In this document: piece after piece, positions 44,504 through 53,740 of the stretch
Layout of the letters: every line of letters starts with the position of its first letter
How positions within the stretch are numbered: position 1 is the stretch's first letter
Origin: Anaerolineae bacterium
GTDB taxonomy: Bacteria; Chloroflexota; Anaerolineae; Aggregatilineales; JAFGMM01
Direction: 5' to 3'
Assembly: GCA_027494055.1 (NCBI GenBank)
Contig: JAOSJO010000001.1
Location: 783,005 to 847,004, forward strand
DNA: 64,000 nucleotides
Notes under the pieces: generated by a model
What the model was told of the DNA's origin: nothing
What the model saw: only the letters and a program-made list of their open reading frames with translations
Database searches by the model: none
Program-made: the position numbers and the translations under genes

Positions 44504-45702
44504 ACTAGCCACCGGACACTTGAACAAATGATCGAGGAGTTGAACAAAGGGTTTCCCCTGGTAAAGTTGAAGCACCAACCACAACTTGATCCAGAGGAGC
44601 GGCCCGATGAACAACTCCCAACTCCATCGTATCTGGCGTCAGCGCCTGGCGCAACTGGCGCCCGATGGGTGTGAAAGTCGGCTGACCAACATGGTGCTGT
44701 TGCTCGTCGCGTTGTTTCAGGCGCGCAGCGTGCACCTGAGCCTGATCGCGCGCAAGCTGCCGGTGCGCGCCAAGAAAGCGAGCCTGGAGAAGCGTCTGCG
44801 TCGGTTGCTGAACAACGGCGCGATCCGTCCCCGGCAGTGGTATCGCCCGATTGCGGTGCGCCTGATCGCGGCGGCGTCGAGCGCCAGACGGCTGCACCTC
44901 ATCATCGACGGCACGAGGATCGGGTTCGGGTTTCAGTTGTTGATCGTCGTGGTGGCGTATCAGGGGCGCGCGCTGCCGCTGGTGTGGACCTGGGTGCGTC
45001 ATCGCCGGGGGCACAGCACGACGGTCAAGCAGATCAAACTGCTCCGCTACGTGCAGGGATTGATCCCGCCTGGGGTGAAGGCCTCGCTGGTGGGGGATTG
45101 CGAGTTTGGCAATGCGTTGCTGCTGGAGCAGTTGGACGTGTGGGGGTGGGACTACGCGCTGCGGCAACCCGGCGACCACCTGTGTAAGCCCTACAACACA
45201 GGCCGGTGGCTGCGCCTGGACGCCTTGCTGCCCCTGCAACCGGGCCTTACCGCCTGGATCGGACGGGTGCTGTTGACAAAGAGCAACGCCTATCCGACCT
45301 GCCTGGTGCTCCATTGGCGCAAAGGTGAGCCGCAACCCTGGTTCCTGGCCACCAACCTCCCGTGCGCGCAGGCGGCGCTGAAGCTCTACCGCCGCCGCAT
45401 GTGGATTGAGGAACTGTTCGGCGATCTGAAAGGGCATGGCTTTGACCTCGAAGCGACCCACTTGCAGCATTTCTTACGTCTGTCCCGGCTCACCCTTGCC
45501 GTGTGCATCCTCTATGTCTGGCTCGTCGCGGTCGGTGAACACACCATTGCCTCCCACCAAACCGATGCAGTTGATCGCCATGACCGCCGCGATTTGAGTG
45601 TTTTCCGTCTCGGCTGGGACTTCATCGAGCGGTGTCTGGCACTCGACGACCCTATCCCGCTTACGTTCGTACCGAACTTCTGTTCAGTGTCCGGTAGCTA
45701 GT
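44504..45702 (+). mobile_element. IS4-family insertion sequence
   Basis: 1199 bp. Left end ACTAGCCACCGGACACTTGA(ACA), right end, reverse-complemented, ACTAGCTACCGGACACTGAACA: about 20-bp terminal inverted repeats with one mismatch and one gap. A 6-bp direct repeat TCATGG flanks it at 44498-44503 and 45703-45708. It holds one transposase gene, intact. Confidence 0.92.
44607..45701 (+). CDS. IS4-family transposase
   Basis: 364 residues from ATG 44607 (an earlier in-frame start exists at 44586). DDE catalytic residues: Asp in LHLIIDGTRIGFGFQ, Asp in KASLVGDCEFGNALL, and Glu in the IS4 signature Y-x2-R-x3-E-x6-K, seen exactly as YRRRMWIEELFGDLK. Its stop lies inside the right inverted repeat, as is common in compact elements. 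The frame is intact and no internal stop is seen, so the element could still be active. Confidence 0.93.
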   Translation: MNNSQLHRIWRQRLAQLAPDGCESRLTNMVLLLVALFQARSVHLSLIARKLPVRAKKASLEKRLRRLLNNGAIRPRQWYRPIAVRLIAAASSARRLHLIIDGTRIGFGFQLLIVVVAYQGRALPLVWTWVRHRRGHSTTVKQIKLLRYVQGLIPPGVKASLVGDCEFGNALLLEQLDVWGWDYALRQPGDHLCKPYNTGRWLRLDALLPLQPGLTAWIGRVLLTKSNAYPTCLVLHWRKGEPQPWFLATNLPCAQAALKLYRRRMWIEELFGDLKGHGFDLEATHLQHFLRLSRLTLAVCILYVWLVAVGEHTIASHQTDAVDRHDRRDLSVFRLGWDFIERCLALDDPIPLTFVPNFCSVSGS

Positions 45703-45860
45703 TCATGGAGGGGGGGGGAGGGGGGGTAAAACAGAGAGAGTATTCGCGGACCACAGACCCGCCCCCAAGATGGATTGCGCCCGCCGCGCCCGATTCTTTG
45801 CCACGCGCGGCGAAATGTGTGAACATCTGATAGCGACACTTTTACAGGAGGGATGAGACA
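45703..45860. other. Gap between the IS and bcp with G-run and repeat pieces
   Basis: Starts with the second TCATGG copy and the rest of the interrupted repeat, then long runs of G (45708-45727). At about 45747-45765, GCGGACCACAGACCCGCCCC resembles the palindrome at 49397-49420. AGGAGGG before ATG 45861 is the bcp ribosome-binding site. Confidence 0.5.
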
Positions 45861-46325
45861 ATGGCAGAACCACAGATTGGCGACATGGCGCCCGATTTCG
45901 AGGCGCAGACCGACGCCGGCGAGACGGTGAAGCTGAGCGACTATCGCGGCAAGCGCGTCGTGCTTTACTTCTACCCCAAGGACGACACCTCTGGCTGCAC
46001 AACGCAGGCGTGCGGGTTCCGGGACAGCTACGACGTGATCGAGGAGCGCAACGCGGTCGTGCTGGGCGTCAGCCCCGACGGGCAGGCGAGCCACGTGAAG
46101 TTCAAGAGCAAGTACAACCTGCCGTTCACGCTGCTCGTGGACGAAGATCACCGCATCGCCGAGGCTTACGGCGTGTGGGGCGAGAAGTCGATGTATGGCC
46201 GCAAGTACTGGGGCAACATCCGCAGCCACTTCGTCATTGACGAGGCCGGCAAGATCGTGGACGTGAAGCGCAACGTCAAGCCGGCTGACAGCCCCAAGCT
46301 CGCGCTGGAGGCGCTGGGGGCTTAG
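45861..46325 (+). CDS. bcp: Thioredoxin-dependent peroxiredoxin, BCP/PrxQ type
   Basis: 154 residues, normal length. Reduces peroxides with thioredoxin. LYFYPKDDTSGCTTQACGFR contains the peroxidatic Cys and, five residues on, the resolving Cys characteristic of the PrxQ/BCP class. N-terminal GDMAPDFEAQTDAGETVKLS and C-terminal YWGNIRSHFVIDEAGKIVDV are also typical. GGAGGGATGAGACA precedes the ATG. A hairpin follows at 46344-46368. Transcribed alone between the IS element and a convergent acetyltransferase gene. Confidence 0.95.
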   Translation: MAEPQIGDMAPDFEAQTDAGETVKLSDYRGKRVVLYFYPKDDTSGCTTQACGFRDSYDVIEERNAVVLGVSPDGQASHVKFKSKYNLPFTLLVDEDHRIAEAYGVWGEKSMYGRKYWGNIRSHFVIDEAGKIVDVKRNVKPADSPKLALEALGA

Positions 46326-46343
46326 GTCGATCCGGCGTGAGCG

Positions 46344-46374
46344 AGGGACGCGGAGATGCCGTGTCCCTCTTGCG
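46344..46374 (+). terminator. Terminator-like hairpin after bcp
   Basis: AGGGACGCGG, AGATG, CCGTGTCCCT then CTTGCGTT; stem has one G-U pair and the T-run is weak. Confidence 0.5.
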
Positions 46375-46387
46375 TTGTCACAGCAGC

Positions 46388-46981
46388 CTATGGCTGCGCG
46401 CCCTCGACCGTGTAGCGCATGATGGGCCGCGTCTCCGAGCGGCGGAGCACCTCCACGAAGCCGGCCTCGCGGAAGGCTGCCGCGACGCCGTGATAGATGA
46501 AGGCGTCCGGGACGCTGTCCTTTTTGGGTTCGACCGGGTAGCCTTCCACGATGCGCGCTCCCTGCGCGGCGGCGTATTGGACGGCGGCCCGCAACAGCCC
46601 GACCGAGACGCCCTTGCGCCGGTAGGGCCTGGCGACGAAGAAACAGACCACCGACCACACCGGCTCGTCGTCAACCGGCTTGAGGATGCGCGACCGCTCC
46701 AGGACCGGGTACGCCGCGCGCGGGGCCACCGCGCACCAGCCGACCGGCTCCGCGCCCGCATACGCGAGGATGCCCGGCGGCTCGCCGGATCTGACGATCT
46801 GCTTGAAGACCTGGCGGTTGCCCTCGCCCTTCATCGCGTCGAACTCGGCGCGCTTCAGCCGCCACCACATGCACCAACACCCGCCGACCGCGCCGCGCGG
46901 GCCGAAGAGCTTTTCGAGGTCGTCCCAGCGCGCCGGCGTCAGGGGGTGGAAGTCCAGCGTGGGTTCGGATTCTGCTGCCAT
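46388..46981 (-). CDS. GNAT-family N-acetyltransferase
   Basis: 197 residues. The acetyl-CoA site is visible as SVVCFFVARPYRRKGVSVGL, the R/Q-x-x-G-x-A-like loop of the GNAT fold, followed by LLRAAVQYAAAQGARIVEGY. N-terminal LTPARWDDLEKLFGPRGAVG then GCWCMWWRLKRAEF is a form met in a widespread but uncharacterised GNAT subgroup. Substrate unknown. It lies 21 bases after the start-side neighbour on the same strand, so it is probably co-transcribed with the ImmA/IrrE-like gene. Confidence 0.85.
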   Translation of the reverse strand: MAAESEPTLDFHPLTPARWDDLEKLFGPRGAVGGCWCMWWRLKRAEFDAMKGEGNRQVFKQIVRSGEPPGILAYAGAEPVGWCAVAPRAAYPVLERSRILKPVDDEPVWSVVCFFVARPYRRKGVSVGLLRAAVQYAAAQGARIVEGYPVEPKKDSVPDAFIYHGVAAAFREAGFVEVLRRSETRPIMRYTVEGAQP

Positions 46982-47002
46982 GTCTCAACTCTCCGGGGGC
47001 GG

Positions 47003-47515
47003 TCACAGGCCCAGCTCTTCCAGCCGGACTTTCGCCTCCGCCAGCGGTACCTGAAAGATGTTGTGAATGCGTTCCGGGCTTTTCTGCCGCTCGGAGAGGG
47101 TGCTGAGCAGGGGCGTCGGCACCAGCAGCGCCCGCGCGAAAACCTGCCGGTCTGCCTCGTTGAAAGGGACCGCGCCCATCAGGTGCACCTTGTTGACCCA
47201 CGCCGTCCCGCTGACCGCGTTGGCGATGGCCGTGGCGATGCGCCAGCGCCCCGCGTACGGGTCATCGCCGGGGCGGGACGGGTAGAGCGCGAAGTTCTCC
47301 GACTGCGGGTCCCACAGGCCCTGCGGCGGGTGCTGCCAGAGCGCCTCGACGGGCACGGGGAGCCGCAGCGCGCCCGACACGCGCAACAGTTCGACCGCCA
47401 GGTGTTCCAGGCGCACCCGGTGGACCGACACGCGCGAACCCCGGTGCGTGCTGCCTGTCGCGGAGGCGGGAAGCGGCGTCGGCGTGATGCTGGGAGGCGG
47501 CGTGTGTGCGCTCAT
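47003..47515 (-). CDS. Degenerate ImmA/IrrE-like protein
   Basis: 170 residues from ATG 47515. The general pattern resembles ImmA/IrrE metallopeptidase domains: LEHLAVELLRVSGALRLPVP at the start, RWRIATAIANAVSGTAW where the HExxH helix is expected, then NEADRQVFARALLVPTPLLS and IFQVPLAEAKVRLEELGL, the usual C-terminal helix. The HExxH zinc motif is missing (AIANAVSG in its place), so peptidase activity is unlikely. It may be a repressor or structural relative. The assignment rests on pattern, not on a strong motif. Confidence 0.5.
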   Translation of the reverse strand: MSAHTPPPSITPTPLPASATGSTHRGSRVSVHRVRLEHLAVELLRVSGALRLPVPVEALWQHPPQGLWDPQSENFALYPSRPGDDPYAGRWRIATAIANAVSGTAWVNKVHLMGAVPFNEADRQVFARALLVPTPLLSTLSERQKSPERIHNIFQVPLAEAKVRLEELGL

Positions 47516-47747
47516 TGCTTGTGCTCCGCGCGGAGCATAGCAGACGCGCCGCGCACATGTCAAGAAGCGGCGGGCGCGCGGGAACGGGTGGTCGCGCCGC
47601 GTGCTTTCCATAAGCGGCGCGCCGTGCTACCATATTCTCCAGGGCGCGCCCTGAGGTGTTCTCTGGGTGGTTTTGCCAAGGGGGGGGGTTTGATGCGTCA
47701 CTGACACAGAAGAGGTGCCCCACCCGGGGGGGGGTGAGGTAACAGAT

Positions 47748-49358
47748 GTGTCAGAAATGGGGAGACTACGCGCCCGGAATCTGCTGCTCAATCTGCTCCT
47801 GATCGTTGTGCTTGCCGCTGCCTGCCGGCAGGAGGAAGAACAGCAGGTCCGCGTGTTCCTCGACGTGGGCGCCGAGGCGCGCCGCATCGTCACGATGGAT
47901 CGCCCGACCATCGTCAAGGATGTTCTTGAGCAGGCGGAAATCGAGCTTGGCTCGGACGACCGGGTCAACCCCTCGGAGAACACGACAATCAGCGAGGGCC
48001 TCGTCATCACGGTGACGCGCGTCACGGTGGATACGCCCTGCGAAGAGACGGTCATCCCCTTCGACCGCGAGGTGTTGCCCAACGAGGCGATGGAACCCGG
48101 CGAGGAGCATCTGGCGCAGACCGGACGCAACGGCCGGTTGCAGGTGTGCTACCGCGTCGAGACCGTCAACGGCGAGGAGGTGGATCGCGTGGCGGTCAGC
48201 CGCGTGGTGGTCGAGGAGCCGGTGAACGAGATCGTGTTCCGAGGGGTCGCGCCGCCGCCGCCGGTGCGTTTCGAGGGCACGCTCGCCTACCTCTCGAACG
48301 GCAACGCCTGGATCATGCGCGGCAACAGCTCCACCAAGCGCCCCCTGACCATCGACGGCGGCCTGGATGGGCGCGTGTTCGTGCTCTCGCCAAATGGCCG
48401 GCACCTGGCGTTCACGCGCGTGGTCCAGAGCGACGCCGATTTCTTCAACAGCCTGTGGGTCATCATGGACACGCGCGACCGCGACCCGGAAGCCGTCGAA
48501 CTGCTGCCGGATAACGTGCTGTTCGCGGAATGGGTGCCCGGCGTGGAGTCGACGCTTTCGTACTCCACCTCGGACGCGCGCCCGGCCTCGCCGGGGTGGC
48601 AGGCCAAGAACGACCTGTGGCTGATTACGCTCGACGAGGACGACGCCGAGATTTTGCAGGTGCTCAACCTCGTCGAGGAGTCGAGCGGCGGGCTGTTGGG
48701 GTGGTGGGGCACGTCGTTCCACTGGTCGCCCGATGGGCGGCGGCTCGCCTGGGCGCGCCCTGATGGCGTCGGCACCGTGAACCTGAACACGCGCGCGCTC
48801 TCACCGCTGTTTGACTTCCCGATCTACAACACTTACGGCGACTGGGCCTGGGTGCCTTCGCTCTCGTGGTCCCCGGAGAGCAACCTGCTGCTGACAACGA
48901 TCCACGCCCCGCCGCCTGGAGTCGATGCGCCGGAAGACAGCCCGGTTTTCAACGTCGCCATCTCCGCCCCAGACGCCGCCCTGCAGATCGCAGACCTGAT
49001 TCCGGCGGCGGGCATCTGGGCGAATCCGCAGTTCTCGCCCATGATCGAAGACGACGAGGGCAATCAGGCTGGCTACATCGCTTACCTCCGGCCCCGGAGC
49101 GGGCTGAGCGCGTCGGCGCTGGACAGCCAGCAGTACGAGCTGGTGGTCGCCGACCGCGACGGCAGCAACGCGCGCGTGGTCTTCCCCGAAGGGTCGCAAG
49201 CGCCCGGCCTGACGCCGCAGACCGTCGCCTGGAGTCCGGACGCGCGCCATATCGCGTTCATCTTCCAGGGCGACCTGTGGATCGTCGAGGTCGCCAGCGG
49301 CGCGACGCAGCGCCTCACCGCCGACCGCAGCGCGAGCGACCCGCGCTGGGTGGAGTGA
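47748..49358 (+). CDS. Lipoprotein with DUF348, G5 and TolB-like propeller domains
   Basis: About 536 residues. Lipobox LLIVVLAAAC near the N-terminus marks a lipid-anchored surface protein. Next comes a DUF348 ubiquitin-like domain (VRVFLDVGAEARRIVTMDRP, TIVKDVLEQAEIEL). A G5-like domain follows (EETVIPFDREVLPNEAMEPG, VAVSRVVVEEPVNEIVFRG). Both occur in cell-wall-binding resuscitation factors. WD40-like blades complete it (FVLSPNGRHLAFTRVV, FHWSPDGRRLAWARPD, VAWSPDARHIAFIFQGD). GAGGT precedes GTG 47748; ATG 47757 is an alternative. Likely glycan or peptidoglycan binding on the outside. Confidence 0.84.
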   Translation: MSEMGRLRARNLLLNLLLIVVLAAACRQEEEQQVRVFLDVGAEARRIVTMDRPTIVKDVLEQAEIELGSDDRVNPSENTTISEGLVITVTRVTVDTPCEETVIPFDREVLPNEAMEPGEEHLAQTGRNGRLQVCYRVETVNGEEVDRVAVSRVVVEEPVNEIVFRGVAPPPPVRFEGTLAYLSNGNAWIMRGNSSTKRPLTIDGGLDGRVFVLSPNGRHLAFTRVVQSDADFFNSLWVIMDTRDRDPEAVELLPDNVLFAEWVPGVESTLSYSTSDARPASPGWQAKNDLWLITLDEDDAEILQVLNLVEESSGGLLGWWGTSFHWSPDGRRLAWARPDGVGTVNLNTRALSPLFDFPIYNTYGDWAWVPSLSWSPESNLLLTTIHAPPPGVDAPEDSPVFNVAISAPDAALQIADLIPAAGIWANPQFSPMIEDDEGNQAGYIAYLRPRSGLSASALDSQQYELVVADRDGSNARVVFPEGSQAPGLTPQTVAWSPDARHIAFIFQGDLWIVEVASGATQRLTADRSASDPRWVE

Positions 49359-49388
49359 ACATGGGGGCGGGCGACGCCAACCTTCGCC

Positions 49389-50963
49389 ATGAAACGGGGG
49401 CGGGTCACAGACCCGCCCCTGCCGCGCGGGGCCGCATTGCCCTGTTTGTGTGCACCGGCCCTGTTGATCGGCAGCCTGCTTGGCGCGGCGGCGCTGCTGG
49501 ACGTGCGCGGGCGCCTCACGCGCGGGTGGGAGGACGCGACGACGACCTTCGCGTTGCCTTACCGCGTCCCGCTGGCCGGCGTCAACGCTGAGCTGACCCA
49601 ATACACGCCTGACGCGCTTGACCGGCACCTCGCCCTCATGGCCGACGCCGGCCTGACGTGGGTGCGCCAGTTCTTCCCCTGGCCGGAGATCGAGCCGGCG
49701 CGCGGCGCGTTCGACTGGGCGCAGTGGGACCGCATCGTCGAAGCTGTTGATGCGCACGGCCTGAAGCTCGTCGCGGTGCTGGATGACAGCCCCGGCTGGA
49801 GCCACGCTCCGGACGGCGCGCGTGCGGACCTGCCGTACCTCCCGCCCGCCGACGCGGCGGATTTTGCGGCGTTCGCGCGCGCGTTCGCGGCGCGCTACGG
49901 CGCGCGTGTGGACGTGTACCAGATTTGGGACGAGCCGAACCTCAAGGCGCACTGGGGGGAGCGCCCGTCGCAGCCGGCCGGCTACGTCAACCTGCTGTGC
50001 GCCGCGTATGACGCCATCCACGCCGCCGACGCGGAGGCGACCGTGCTCGCCGCCGCGCTCGCGCCGACCACCGAGACCGGCCCGGACAACCTGAGCGACA
50101 CGCTCTACCTGCGTGCGATGTACGGCCACGGCGCGGCGGGTTGCTTCGACGGCGCCGCAGGCAAGCCCTACGGCTTCGATGACGGCCCCTACGACCGCCG
50201 GGTGTCGGAGAGCCTGCTGAACTTCTCGCGCCTCATCCTGCTGCGCGAGATCATGGTCGAGCACGGCGACGGTGAGAAGCCGGTCTGGGGGAGCCATTTC
50301 GGCTGGAACGCGCTGCCCGACGGCTGGGCGGGGCCGCCCTCGATATGGGGCGCGGTGAGCGCCGAGGCGCAGGCCAGCTACACCGCCGGGGCCTACGCGC
50401 GCGCGCGCGACGAGTGGCCCTGGCTCGGCGGCCTGATCCTGCACCACTGGCAGCCGGACGCGCCAACGGACGACCCGCAGTGGGGCTTTGCGGTCGTCGG
50501 GCCGGATGGCGGGCCGGGCGCGCTGCTGGACACGTTCCCGCCGCCGGAGCCGGACGCGATGCCGGGCCGCTACCCGGCGCGCAACCCCTACGTCGCCTAT
50601 ACGGGTGTGTGGAGCTTCAGTGAGTTCGGCGGCGACATGGGCACGGCCGGCGACAGCGCGTTCACGTTCAACTTCGCCGCGCCGTCGGTGGCGCTGGAGC
50701 TGCGCCGCTACGTCTACAACGCCTATTTCTACGTCACGGTAGACGGCGCGCCGGCGCGCGCGCTCCCGAAAGACACCGAGGGCCGGGCATATATCGTGCT
50801 CAACTCGCCCGACGACTCGCACACGACGGACCTGGTCGTGGTCGCAGCCGGCCTGGACCCCGCGCCGCACGTGATGCATGCCGTCGGGGGAGGCGGCATG
50901 GGGTGGGCAGTGGGTGCTCGGCGGGTTCCGCGTCGGCGCGCCGCCCGACCTCGCTTGCTATGA
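49389..50963 (+). CDS. Glycoside hydrolase-like domain protein, N-terminal part of a fusion (frameshift at its end)
   Basis: An N-terminal membrane segment (APALLIGSLLGAAALLDVRG) is followed by a TIM-barrel domain of the GH clan A type: GLTWVRQFFPWPEIEPARGA, VYQIWDEPNLKAHWGERPSQ (with the expected acid Glu after WD), EKPVWGSHFGWNALPDG. A beta domain with VALELRRYVYNAYFYVTVDG follows. In the present frame it ends in a nonsense tail; the natural continuation is the O-antigen ligase frame from about 50890. The first bases overlap a palindrome (GGGCGGGTCACAGACCCGCCC), so the real start may lie further downstream. Substrate unknown. Confidence 0.75.
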   Translation: MKRGRVTDPPLPRGAALPCLCAPALLIGSLLGAAALLDVRGRLTRGWEDATTTFALPYRVPLAGVNAELTQYTPDALDRHLALMADAGLTWVRQFFPWPEIEPARGAFDWAQWDRIVEAVDAHGLKLVAVLDDSPGWSHAPDGARADLPYLPPADAADFAAFARAFAARYGARVDVYQIWDEPNLKAHWGERPSQPAGYVNLLCAAYDAIHAADAEATVLAAALAPTTETGPDNLSDTLYLRAMYGHGAAGCFDGAAGKPYGFDDGPYDRRVSESLLNFSRLILLREIMVEHGDGEKPVWGSHFGWNALPDGWAGPPSIWGAVSAEAQASYTAGAYARARDEWPWLGGLILHHWQPDAPTDDPQWGFAVVGPDGGPGALLDTFPPPEPDAMPGRYPARNPYVAYTGVWSFSEFGGDMGTAGDSAFTFNFAAPSVALELRRYVYNAYFYVTVDGAPARALPKDTEGRAYIVLNSPDDSHTTDLVVVAAGLDPAPHVMHAVGGGGMGWAVGARRVPRRRAARPRLL

Positions 50964-52563
50964 TGCGGCGCTGCTCGTGCTGGCCGTGACGGCGGTCGTC
51001 GGCGCGGTGGGCGTCGTGGCGCTGCGCGCCCTGTGGCTCGGCCTGTTCGCGCCTGTCGCGGCGGCTTTGCGCCGCGCGCCGGCGGCGCACGCGGCAGCGA
51101 CCGCGCTCACGTCTCTCTTCCTGCTGCTCGGCCTGTTCTGCACGTGGGGCGGCCTGGTCCCGAACGTGGTGCGGCGCGCCGGCGAGACGCCGACGCTGGC
51201 GGTGGTCGTGGCGAGCGCCGGGCTGCTCTACTTCTCGCCGGCGCTGCTGCTGACGCTGGTCAGCGCCGCCGTGCTGTTCTTCCTGATCTACCAGCGCCTG
51301 ATCTACGGCCTGGCCCTGGTCGTCTTCTGGGCGCCCTTCTACCTCTTCCCGGTGGAGCTTTACGACAACCGCGTGTTCAGCATGGCGGAGATCACGCTGC
51401 TCATCACGGCGGCGGCGTGGGCGGCGCGCGGGCTGGTCGCCTGGGCGGGCGGCGCGCGCCCTGAAGGCCGCCCAAAGCTGACGCTCGCGGATTGGATGAT
51501 GCTCGCGTTCGTGGCGCTCAACGTCATCGGCGTCACGTGGTCGGTCTTCCGCGTCGAGGCGCTGCGCGAGCTTCGCGTCATCGTCGTCGAGCCGGCGTTG
51601 CTGTACGTGATGCTGCGCACGGTCAGGCTCACGCGGCGGGAGGTGTGGCTGCTGCTCGACGCGATGGTCGCGGCGGGCGTCGCGGTCGCGCTCTACGGCC
51701 TGTACCAGTTCATCTTCGATGTCAACGTCATCGTCGCCGAGCAGGGCGCGCGTCGCCTCGCGAGCGTGTACGGGTCGCCGAACAACACCGCGATTTTCCT
51801 GGGCGGGTGCTTCGGCGTCGCGCTGGCGGTTGCGCTGATGGGCGGGGCGCGGGCGCGCCGCGCGGCCTACGCGCTCGCGGGGGCCGTGATCCTGGCCGCC
51901 GCCGTGCTCACCCAATCGATGGGCTACCTGCTCCTGGGGCTGCCCGCGTCCGTGATTGCCGTGCTCCTGCTGTGGCGGGGGCGGCGCGCCGTGCCGGTCA
52001 TCGCCGCCCTGGCCGTGATCGCGGTGCTGGCGCTGATCCCGCTGTCGCGCCTGCCGCGCTTTGCCCGCCTCGCCGACCTGACCGCCGGGACGACGTTCAT
52101 CCGCCTCCAGCTCTGGCAGGGGACGCTGAACCTGATCCGCGCCCACCCGCTCACCGGCGTGGGGCCGGACCAGTTCATCTACCAGTACCGGAGCCGCTAC
52201 ATCCTGCCCTCTGGTTGGGAGGAGCCGAACCTGGCGCACGCGCACAACTTCGTGCTCGACCACTGGGCGCGGCTGGGGGTGTTCGGCGTGGCGGTCGCTG
52301 CGGGGATACAGGTTGCTTTCTGGCGGCGCGTGTGGCGCGCTTTCCGCCGGCTGCGCCACGCAGACCTGGCGCTGGCGGCGGTCGCTGCCGGCCTGATGGG
52401 TGCGATGGCGCACTTCATGGCGCACGGCCTGGTGGACACGCCGTATTTCATGGTCGATATGAACTACGTATTCGCGCTCTTGCTGGCGCTGGCGCTGTGG
52501 CTGGAGGCGGAGAAGGCGGGCGCGCCGCCCGCGCGGGGCGCGACAGGAGCGGGGGGCGATTGA
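50890..52563 (+). CDS. O-antigen ligase (Wzy_C/WaaL-like) domain, C-terminal part of the same fusion
   Basis: About 558 residues with some twelve hydrophobic segments. The Wzy_C/WaaL periplasmic loop is visible: TFIRLQLWQGTLNLIRAHPL with TGVGPDQFIYQYRSRYILP and NLAHAHNFVLDHWARLGVFG, the conserved region for ligating or polymerising undecaprenyl-linked glycans. The opening QWVLGGFRVGAPPDLACYDA looks like the end of an outer beta domain, not an N-terminus. So it and the hydrolase part at 49389 were probably one ~1050-residue gene, broken near 50890 in a GGGGGAGGCGG stretch. A GT9 gene follows. Confidence 0.85.
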   Translation, partial: EAAWGGQWVLGGFRVGAPPDLACYDAALLVLAVTAVVGAVGVVALRALWLGLFAPVAAALRRAPAAHAAATALTSLFLLLGLFCTWGGLVPNVVRRAGETPTLAVVVASAGLLYFSPALLLTLVSAAVLFFLIYQRLIYGLALVVFWAPFYLFPVELYDNRVFSMAEITLLITAAAWAARGLVAWAGGARPEGRPKLTLADWMMLAFVALNVIGVTWSVFRVEALRELRVIVVEPALLYVMLRTVRLTRREVWLLLDAMVAAGVAVALYGLYQFIFDVNVIVAEQGARRLASVYGSPNNTAIFLGGCFGVALAVALMGGARARRAAYALAGAVILAAAVLTQSMGYLLLGLPASVIAVLLLWRGRRAVPVIAALAVIAVLALIPLSRLPRFARLADLTAGTTFIRLQLWQGTLNLIRAHPLTGVGPDQFIYQYRSRYILPSGWEEPNLAHAHNFVLDHWARLGVFGVAVAAGIQVAFWRRVWRAFRRLRHADLALAAVAAGLMGAMAHFMAHGLVDTPYFMVDMNYVFALLLALALWLEAEKAGAPPARGATGAGGD

Positions 52564-52615
52564 CAACGCCTGGGCGGCATGATAAGCTTGCCGCAGCCTG
52601 GCGCGCCCAGACTCT

Positions 52616-53703
52616 ATGGGTATGAGATTGGTGATGTTAGACTGGATCGGCCTGGCAGGGCGCGCCATCCGCCCGTTTGTGCGCCCCAAAGCCCTCAGAA
52701 CGACACCGAACCGCGTGTTGCTTGTCAAGCTGTGCTGCATTGGCGACGTGGTGCTCGCGACCGCGCTGCTCGACTGCCTGCGCCGCGCCTGGCCGGAGGC
52801 GACGATTGACTGGCTGGTGGGCGCGTGGTCCATGGAGGCGGTGCAGGGGCACCCGGCGCTCGACCGCGCCATCGAGGCCGCGCCACACCTGCACGGGCTG
52901 ATCCGCCAGATGGCCGGCTATGACCTGCTCGTCGTCCCCGACCGCAGCCCCCTGCTCAGCCTGGCCGCGTGGCGCTCTGGCGCGCCGCACCGCGCTGGCC
53001 TCGACAGCGCCGGGCGCGGGTTTGGCTACACCATCCGCGCGCCGATTGACCCCGACAACGTCTGCCACGAAGCCGACCTCTATCTGGAGGTCGGGCGCGC
53101 GCTCGGCCTGGAGGTAGAGGGCTGCCAGGTGCGCTTCGAGCCGTCGGCGGCGCACGTGGAGCGCATCGCCAACAAGCTGGACCTCTCACGGCCCTACGTC
53201 GTCCTCCATCCCGGCGGCGGGGACAACCCTGGGATGGCGATGCCCCTCAAGCGCTGGCCGGCGCGTCGCTTCGCCGCCCTCGCCGAGCGCTGCGTCACCC
53301 ACCTGGGCTTGCGCGTGATGATCGTCGGCGGGCCGGGAGACGGGCCGGTCACCGCCGAGGTGCTCCGTGCGATGCGCGTCCCCGCAATCGACCTGACCGG
53401 CCAGTTGAACCTGGGCGAGGTGGGCGCGCTGGCGCGCGGCGCGCGGCTTTACATTGGCAACGACACCGGCTCTCGCACCTGGCGGTCGCCGCCGGCGCGC
53501 GCGTGGTCATGATCTTTGGCCCGTCGGATCCGCGCCGCTACGGCCCGTATGCCCCGCCGGCGCGAGTGCGCCACGTCTGGCGCGAGATCGGCGCGATAGG
53601 CGGGGTCAACGTGGGGCCGCCGCCTGACTTCGACTGGGAGCGCGAGGGCGTGGACATCGAAGAGGCGTGGGGCGCCGTCACAAACCTCCTCAGTGCGTCG
53701 TAA
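52616..53703 (+). CDS. Glycosyltransferase family 9 (heptosyltransferase-like) protein (one frameshift)
   Basis: About 362 residues of GT-B fold. The GT9 opening RVLLVKLCCIGDVVLATALL and the middle PYVVLHPGGGDNPGMAMPLK with RWPARRFAALAERC are typical. The nucleotide-site motif YIGNDTG leads into a frame change near 53468, after which SHLAVAAGARVVMIFGPSDP and RRYGPYAPPARV restore the family pattern. It would add a sugar from an NDP donor during surface glycan assembly, in line with the O-antigen-ligase gene just upstream. Start ATG 52616 or 52622. Confidence 0.87.
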
Positions 53704-53740
53704 TCCCGCCAATTGCCGACTCTGCCGGTCAGCAAAACGC

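Noticed and set aside
45703..45730. G-quadruplex regulatory element in the G-run after the IS
   Set aside because: The run continues an interrupted repeat and long homopolymers are unreliable in this assembly.
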